In this document: positions 6,654 to 9,992 of the stretch, in pieces
Layout: each line of letters opens with the position of its first letter
Numbering within the stretch: the stretch's first letter is position 1
NCBI GenBank assembly: GCA_025997155.1
Contig: BNUF01000083.1
Location: 1-9,992 of the forward strand
Reading direction: 5' to 3'
DNA length: 9,992 nucleotides
Source of the DNA: Clostridia bacterium
Lineage (GTDB): Bacteria > Bacillota > Clostridia > Lachnospirales > WQUN01
Program-made: the position numbers and the translations under genes
Notes under the pieces: generated by a model
What the model was told of the DNA's origin: nothing
The model's input: the letters and a program-made list of their open reading frames with translations, nothing else
Database searches by the model: none

Positions 6654-6693
6654 GGAAAAAAATAAGCCTCTTGACAGAATCAAGAGGCTTATT
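6654..6693 (-). terminator. Rho-independent terminator of satP
   Basis: A perfect 14-bp stem (6661-6674 with 6680-6693) closes a 5-base loop. On the minus strand it is followed by seven T residues (6660-6654 side), giving a strong terminator 7 bases past the satP stop. It stops transcription just before the last DnaA box at 6647, shielding the origin from leftward transcription. Confidence 0.92.
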
Positions 6694-6700
6694 ATTATTA

Positions 6701-7261
6701 TTATTTATGCGACCCCATAGGCAGGACTTCTTTGCCGAATTCCGCGTTTATGACTTGGGCGACGGACGCGTATATCGCCGAAAGTCCGCACACGATGCCG
6801 ACGACCCCCGCGAGGACGTGAATCGCCTCGACCCCCGTGAAATCCCCAAGCGCAAGGAGCAGGAACAACGCCGTAAGGGAGAAGAAAACGACGCGTGTCG
6901 CTATATTGTGCTTTAGTGTCGCGACAGACATAAAGCCCGTGAAGATTCCCCAAAGGAGAAGGTAGAAACCCATAGACAGCGGGTCGGCGGGTTCGCCCCC
7001 AAAAACAGGATTCCATATAAAAATAAGGGACCACCAGAAACAACCATACGCCGTAAACGCCGTCGCGCCGAATATGTTGTTTCGGCTGAATTCCTTGATT
7101 CCCGCGATGATTTGCGCGAGTCCGCCCATTGCGAAACCCATAGCGACAATCACCGCGGACAATTCGATAATCCCAGAATTATGCAGGTTTAAAAGAACAG
7201 TCGTCATTCCGAAACCGAGCAACCCCAGAGGCCCCGGGTTCGCCGTTTTATTTTCGCTCAT
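6701..7261 (-). CDS. satP: Acetate/succinate channel, GPR1/FUN34/YaaH (SatP) family
   Basis: Inner-membrane channel or transporter for acetate and related short acids. The 186-residue protein opens with the family signature NPGPLGLLGFGMTT (8-21), where other members have NPAPLGL. The second signature, FGATAFTAYGCFWWSL (64-79), is also present. Six hydrophobic segments lie at about 12-27, 35-55, 63-83, 97-115, 122-140 and 146-168, as expected for the hexameric SatP fold. Length is normal (E. coli SatP is 188). GGAGG lies 9 bases before the ATG. The gene has its own promoter and terminator, so it is monocistronic. It is transcribed divergently from the twin-receiver regulator; a functional link is possible but not shown by sequence. 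Acetate versus succinate preference cannot be read from the sequence. Confidence 0.94.
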   Translation of the reverse strand: MSENKTANPGPLGLLGFGMTTVLLNLHNSGIIELSAVIVAMGFAMGGLAQIIAGIKEFSRNNIFGATAFTAYGCFWWSLIFIWNPVFGGEPADPLSMGFYLLLWGIFTGFMSVATLKHNIATRVVFFSLTALFLLLALGDFTGVEAIHVLAGVVGIVCGLSAIYASVAQVINAEFGKEVLPMGSHK

Positions 7262-7294
7262 AAAAAAGTACCTCCAATTAATAATTTGTAAAGT

Positions 7295-7323
7295 ATTATA
7301 TCAGGAATTTCACGTTGCCGCAA
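7295..7323 (-). promoter_or_regulatory. Promoter of satP
   Basis: On the minus strand a perfect -10 TATAAT (7300-7295) lies 17 bases after a weak -35 TTGCGG (7323-7318). The start would be near 7288, with a short leader of about 27 bases carrying the GGAGG site. The -35 is poor, so an activator could be involved. Confidence 0.7.
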
Positions 7324-7336
7324 GCCTTTTACTTGC

Positions 7337-7365
7337 TTGAAAATAGGCGGGGTATGTGATACAAT
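7337..7365 (+). promoter_or_regulatory. Promoter of the twin-receiver regulator gene
   Basis: TTGAAA (7337-7342), a 17-base spacer and TACAAT (7360-7365), with an extended TG at 7357-7358. Transcription should start near 7372, about 38 bases before the ATG. It is back to back with the satP promoter: the two -35 regions are only 13 bases apart. Confidence 0.75.
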
Positions 7366-7409
7366 ATGAAAAAAAGCAAAAACGGCTGTATCTGAAAGGA
7401 CTACAATAA

Positions 7410-8360
7410 ATGGTAAGAAAAAAACTCATACTTACAGTAGACGACAGCGCGCCGATTCGTAATATAATAAAGAGTCTGCTTGAGGCGGAGTTTGACGTCG
7501 TATCGGCGGCGTCGGGCGAACTCGCGTTCGATTTGATAGAGCGGCGAACCCCCGATATGATTCTTCTTGACCTTGAAATGCCGGGTATGGACGGACTTCA
7601 GTTTAAGGCGAAATTAAACCTTGACTCGGCACTTCGTAAAATCCCCGTGGTGTCTGTCACGACCCACGCCCCGACCCACGATTTCATTATGGAATGTGCC
7701 AAACTCGGATACAGAGGGTATATATCAAAGCCGATTGCTCCCGACGTGCTTCTCGGCAAAATTCACGAAATTTTTCCGCCCGCCGTTAAACAAAACATAC
7801 TGGCGGTGGACGAGGATATGACAGGCCTTAAATTTATCAAAAGTTCTCTCGGCAAGGAGTTTGTCGTGCAGACCGCCCTTTCTGTCGAGGCGGCGCGGGA
7901 AATCCTTAACAGCCGCTGTCTCGACCTTATTATTCTGGACACCGACATAACGGGTACGAGCGTGTTCGAGTTTAAGGAGAAACTTAACAAATACAATTCC
8001 CTAAGCAAGATACCCGTTATATTTGTCACGCCGAAAGCGTCCAAAGGGTTTTTGGCAAAAATCGGAAAACTCGGCTGCAAAGACTATATCCAAAAACCCT
8101 ACGCTCCCACAGTACTGCTTGACAAGGTTCGTCTTGTGCTCGGGCTTGACGACATTGACCCGACACTTCTGATGCTGTGCGGAAACCTCAAAACCGCCTG
8201 TAAGAAAAAGGATTTTACAGAGGCGCTCACACAGTCCGTAGCTCTCGACAGAATGACGTTTCCTCACGATATCCAAAGAAAAATCGCGGATATCTCCTCC
8301 TGCGCCAAAATGTCCGATTTCGAGGGCGCAATCAAGATGATAGAAGAGATTATAGGCTAG
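7410..8360 (+). CDS. Twin-receiver (REC-REC) response regulator without a recognised output domain
   Basis: The 316-residue protein has two CheY-like receiver domains. REC1 (about 5-122) has the acidic pair D11/D12, phosphoacceptor D54 in LLDLEMPGMDG, switch residue T84 or T85, aromatic Y104 and the K107-P108 pair. REC2 (about 128-248) has D134/E135/D136, phosphoacceptor D177 in LILDTDITG context, T207, Y226 and K229-P230. Both phosphorylation sites therefore look intact. The remaining ~65 residues are predicted helical (two or three helices), with no DNA-binding, GGDEF, HD-GYP or kinase motif. GAAAGGA lies 9 bases before the ATG. It could act as a phosphate sink or by protein contact, perhaps in chemotaxis given the chemoreceptor next door; that is inference. 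The gene converges on the 47-codon gene with a 3-base gap. Confidence 0.88.
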   Translation: MVRKKLILTVDDSAPIRNIIKSLLEAEFDVVSAASGELAFDLIERRTPDMILLDLEMPGMDGLQFKAKLNLDSALRKIPVVSVTTHAPTHDFIMECAKLGYRGYISKPIAPDVLLGKIHEIFPPAVKQNILAVDEDMTGLKFIKSSLGKEFVVQTALSVEAAREILNSRCLDLIILDTDITGTSVFEFKEKLNKYNSLSKIPVIFVTPKASKGFLAKIGKLGCKDYIQKPYAPTVLLDKVRLVLGLDDIDPTLLMLCGNLKTACKKKDFTEALTQSVALDRMTFPHDIQRKIADISSCAKMSDFEGAIKMIEEIIG

Positions 8361-8373
8361 GCGTTAATCTTCT
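8342..8373. terminator. Weak hairpin between convergent genes
   Basis: AGAAG and ATTA (8342-8346, 8349-8352) pair with TAATCTTCT (8365-8373). The result is 9 base pairs with a 2-base bulge and a 12-base loop spanning both stop codons. The tail TTTAGTTC is only partly T-rich. It is the only candidate for stopping the two convergent transcripts, and a poor one. Confidence 0.25.
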
Positions 8374-8507
8374 TTAGTTCTCGTTTCGCTTTGAGAGATA
8401 GTTCTGCGGATAACCTCTAAAGCCTTTTTGTTCGCTTTCTCCGTGTCGGTGTCGTCCAGAACCGCCTCAAGCGAATACAGAAATAACAGAGTTTCGTTGC
8501 GTGTCAT
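8364..8507 (-). CDS. Small 47-residue protein of unknown function
   Basis: An open frame of 48 codons starts at ATG 8507 with a near-perfect ribosome binding site, AAGGAGGTGATT (8522-8511), 8 bases away from core to start. It begins 18 bases after the chemoreceptor stop, so it is almost certainly the last gene of that operon. The protein begins MTRNETLLFLYSLEAVLDDT and continues with a basic, charged stretch ending in TKED. It reads as one or two amphipathic helices with no membrane segment, signal or cysteine. I recognise no family. Its short size, ideal start signal and position suggest a small adaptor or regulator of the chemoreceptor, which is inference only. Its stop is 3 bases from that of the convergent twin-receiver gene. 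Confidence 0.72.
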   Translation of the reverse strand: MTRNETLLFLYSLEAVLDDTDTEKANKKALEVIRRTISQSETRTKED

Positions 8508-8525
8508 AATAATCACCTCCTTGGG

Positions 8526-9851
8526 TTATTTTTTCAAACGGAAAGTCTTGACAAGTTCGTTTAACTGAACCGCCATAGCCTCGAGTTCCGACGACGCGGC
8601 GGCTGTCTCTTCGCTGTGGGCGGCGTTCGCCTGCGTGACCTGCGCGACTTGGCTAAGCCCCGAATCCAGTTCCGCCACCGACGACGCCTGTTGCGACGAC
8701 GACGCGGCGATACTCTTTATAAGTTCGCTGACCTTTTCAAAATCCTCCGTAATTTCCTCAAGCGACCCCGCCGTATCCTCCGCGATTTTCGTACCCTCGG
8801 CGACTCTGTTTATCGACGTGTTTATAAGGTCGTTCGTCTCCTTGGCGGCGACAGAACTCCTGCCCGCGAGCGAACGCACCTCCTCCGCGACGACGGCGAA
8901 CCCTTTCCCGTGTTCGCCCGCCCTTGCCGCCTCAACAGACGCGTTAAGCGCAAGGAGATTCGTCTGGAACGCGATATCCTCTATAACCTTGATAATCTTT
9001 GAAATATTGCCCGACGCTTCCTGTATGCCGTCCATAGCCGCGAGCATCTTCTTCATCGCGGCGTTGCTGTTTTTGGTGTGAAGGCTTGACGAAACAGACA
9101 ATTTCTCCGCGGACTTGGCGTTCTCCGCGGTTATTTTCGTTTCCTGATTGATTAGGTTGACTGTCGCGGATATTTCCTCAAGCGCGCCCGCCTGTCTTGA
9201 CGCACCCTCCGCGAGGGACTGGCTGCTGGTGGCGATTTGCCGCGACCCCGCCGTGACGTTATACGTGGCTTGCGCGATTCTCTCGACGACGTGGCGCAGG
9301 CTGGCTATTATCGTGGTCATCGAGTTTTTGATATTCAGGTAATCCCCGATATAATCCTTTGTCACGTCCACCGTCAGATTAGACTCGGCAATCTCTGTGA
9401 GAACATATGAAATGTTTTCGATATACCCCGAAACCTCCGCCGTCGTGCCGTTGAGGGCGGTTTTGATATTGTTGAACTCTCCGTTATAAGTTCCGTTCAT
9501 CTTAACGCCGAGAGTACCTTTTGATACAGTCGTAAGGGCGTCCGACGCCTCGCGGAAAGGTCTTACGATTGCGTCCACGAGTTCGTTAAGCAAAAGAGCA
9601 AGCTCTTTCCACTCTCCGCGCAGTTCCTCAAACTCCATTCGCGTGTCAAGATTCCCCGCCGCCGCCGATTTCGCAAGGTTTCTGATTCCGCCCGACACAT
9701 TCTTAAGATTCGTCCGCACCTTTTCCACAACTTGGTTAGAAAGGTTCTTTTTACCGACGCATATCTCGTAATCCGCGTCAAAATCACCCTGCCCAAAGCC
9801 CTCGAGAAGCCCGCATATATTAAGCATATGATTTATATATGTCATAACCAT
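8526..9851 (-). CDS. Methyl-accepting chemotaxis protein, N-terminus uncertain
   Basis: Chemoreceptor that controls the CheA kinase. The cytoplasmic tip is unmistakable: '[20 protein letters not shown]' followed by [19 protein letters not shown], about 165-115 residues from the C-terminus. It is flanked by long heptad helices with Glu/Gln/Ala-rich methylation-type regions (for example [13 protein letters not shown] and [12 protein letters not shown]). Upstream are two HAMP-like modules (about [12 protein letters not shown] to IVRPF, and [24 protein letters not shown], then [20 protein letters not shown]). There is no transmembrane or sensor domain and no C-terminal WF methylation-enzyme tether. 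The frame is open to a TTG at 9899, but none of TTG 9899, ATG 9851 or ATG 9845 has a ribosome binding site. Beyond about 9866 the opposite strand encodes a HAMP domain. I chose ATG 9851; the true 5' end may be missing because of a rearrangement or misassembly. Confidence 0.8.
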   Translation of the reverse strand: MVMTYINHMLNICGLLEGFGQGDFDADYEICVGKKNLSNQVVEKVRTNLKNVSGGIRNLAKSAAAGNLDTRMEFEELRGEWKELALLLNELVDAIVRPFREASDALTTVSKGTLGVKMNGTYNGEFNNIKTALNGTTAEVSGYIENISYVLTEIAESNLTVDVTKDYIGDYLNIKNSMTTIIASLRHVVERIAQATYNVTAGSRQIATSSQSLAEGASRQAGALEEISATVNLINQETKITAENAKSAEKLSVSSSLHTKNSNAAMKKMLAAMDGIQEASGNISKIIKVIEDIAFQTNLLALNASVEAARAGEHGKGFAVVAEEVRSLAGRSSVAAKETNDLINTSINRVAEGTKIAEDTAGSLEEITEDFEKVSELIKSIAASSSQQASSVAELDSGLSQVAQVTQANAAHSEETAAASSELEAMAVQLNELVKTFRLKK

Positions 9852-9992
9852 TTGGTTCGTTTTACGCGCTTGCCCTTTCGATAGCGCGTGTGATTTCAAA
9901 GGGCGTCGGGGAACTCGTGAAAGTCGCCGACGAAATCGCGGCGGGGCGGCTCGGCGTTAGCATACGAAAAGGCGCGAACGACGAAATCGGGA
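9848..9992 (+). pseudogene. HAMP-domain fragment of a second chemoreceptor, 5'-truncated, running off the window
   Basis: A plus-strand frame from 9848 to the window end reads a short hydrophobic stretch ([12 protein letters not shown]). It then reads [15 protein letters not shown] and [12 protein letters not shown], without a stop. This is the end of a transmembrane helix followed by a HAMP linker, with the diagnostic A-x2-IA-x-G-x-L and DEIG elements, as in membrane-bound methyl-accepting chemotaxis proteins. The frame is closed at its 5' side by TAA at 9845-9847 and has no start codon with a ribosome binding site. The sensor domain and most of the membrane helix are therefore absent. It abuts the minus-strand chemoreceptor head to head. 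It could be a broken paralogue, a recombination junction or an assembly chimera. It may continue as a normal signalling domain beyond 9992. Confidence 0.6.

Noticed and set aside
8635..9081. 148- and 128-codon plus-strand frames opposite the chemoreceptor
   Set aside because: They are Ser/Ala- or Arg-rich mirror translations of the conserved receptor signalling domain on the minus strand.
9852..9899. TTG start at 9899 for the chemoreceptor
   Set aside because: No ribosome binding site, and the stretch overlaps plus-strand sequence that reads as a HAMP domain, so the minus-strand frame there is probably a shadow.
1..9992. CRISPR arrays, tRNA, rRNA, insertion sequences, prophage or toxin-antitoxin genes
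   Set aside because: I found no spaced direct repeats of CRISPR size, no tRNA cloverleaf, no transposase motifs and no terminal inverted repeats with target duplications.

Overview
The window looks like a chromosomal segment of a Gram-positive, Clostridia-like bacterium (phylum Bacillota). This rests on strong AGGAGG-type ribosome binding sites, near-consensus sigma-A promoters and Rho-independent terminators. It also rests on a LigA whose KLDGL and SLGIMQVGLSNAK blocks and short BRCT tail recall, from memory, Lachnospiraceae-type ligases, and on a CarD-family regulator. I could not run a database search, so the family-level placement is a guess.

Layout. (1) 1-241 is an AT-rich leader. (2) ligA (242-2185) and recX (2172-2621) overlap on the plus strand and form a DNA repair unit. 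It ends in a hairpin terminator that also faces the convergent pilin operon. (3) On the minus strand a perfect sigma-A promoter at 5275-5247 drives a two-gene prepilin operon. It encodes a 666-residue PilX/GspK-like pseudopilin and a 178-residue prepilin. (4) Also on the minus strand, a CarD-family regulator and dut (dUTPase) are coupled by an ATGA overlap. Their terminator sits directly before the pilin promoter. (5) The gene-free stretch 6228-6700 holds what looks like a complete replication origin. It has five perfect and about six near-perfect DnaA boxes, a GC-rich spacer, a run of DnaA-trio triplets and an AT-rich unwinding tract. (6) A SatP/YaaH-type acetate channel (minus) and a twin-receiver response regulator (plus) diverge from a shared 148-base promoter region. 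(7) On the minus strand a soluble-looking methyl-accepting chemotaxis protein is followed by a 47-codon gene with an excellent ribosome binding site, which converges on the response regulator. (8) At the right edge the plus strand encodes a HAMP-domain fragment of another chemoreceptor. It abuts the minus-strand receptor head to head and has lost its 5' part.

The most notable items are the origin in a neighbourhood with no dnaA, dnaN, rpmH or gidA, the broken chemoreceptor junction near 9850-9866, and the unannotated-size 47-residue gene. Themes are genome maintenance (ligA, recX, dut, origin), surface filaments (prepilins) and chemosensory signalling (twin REC protein, chemoreceptors).
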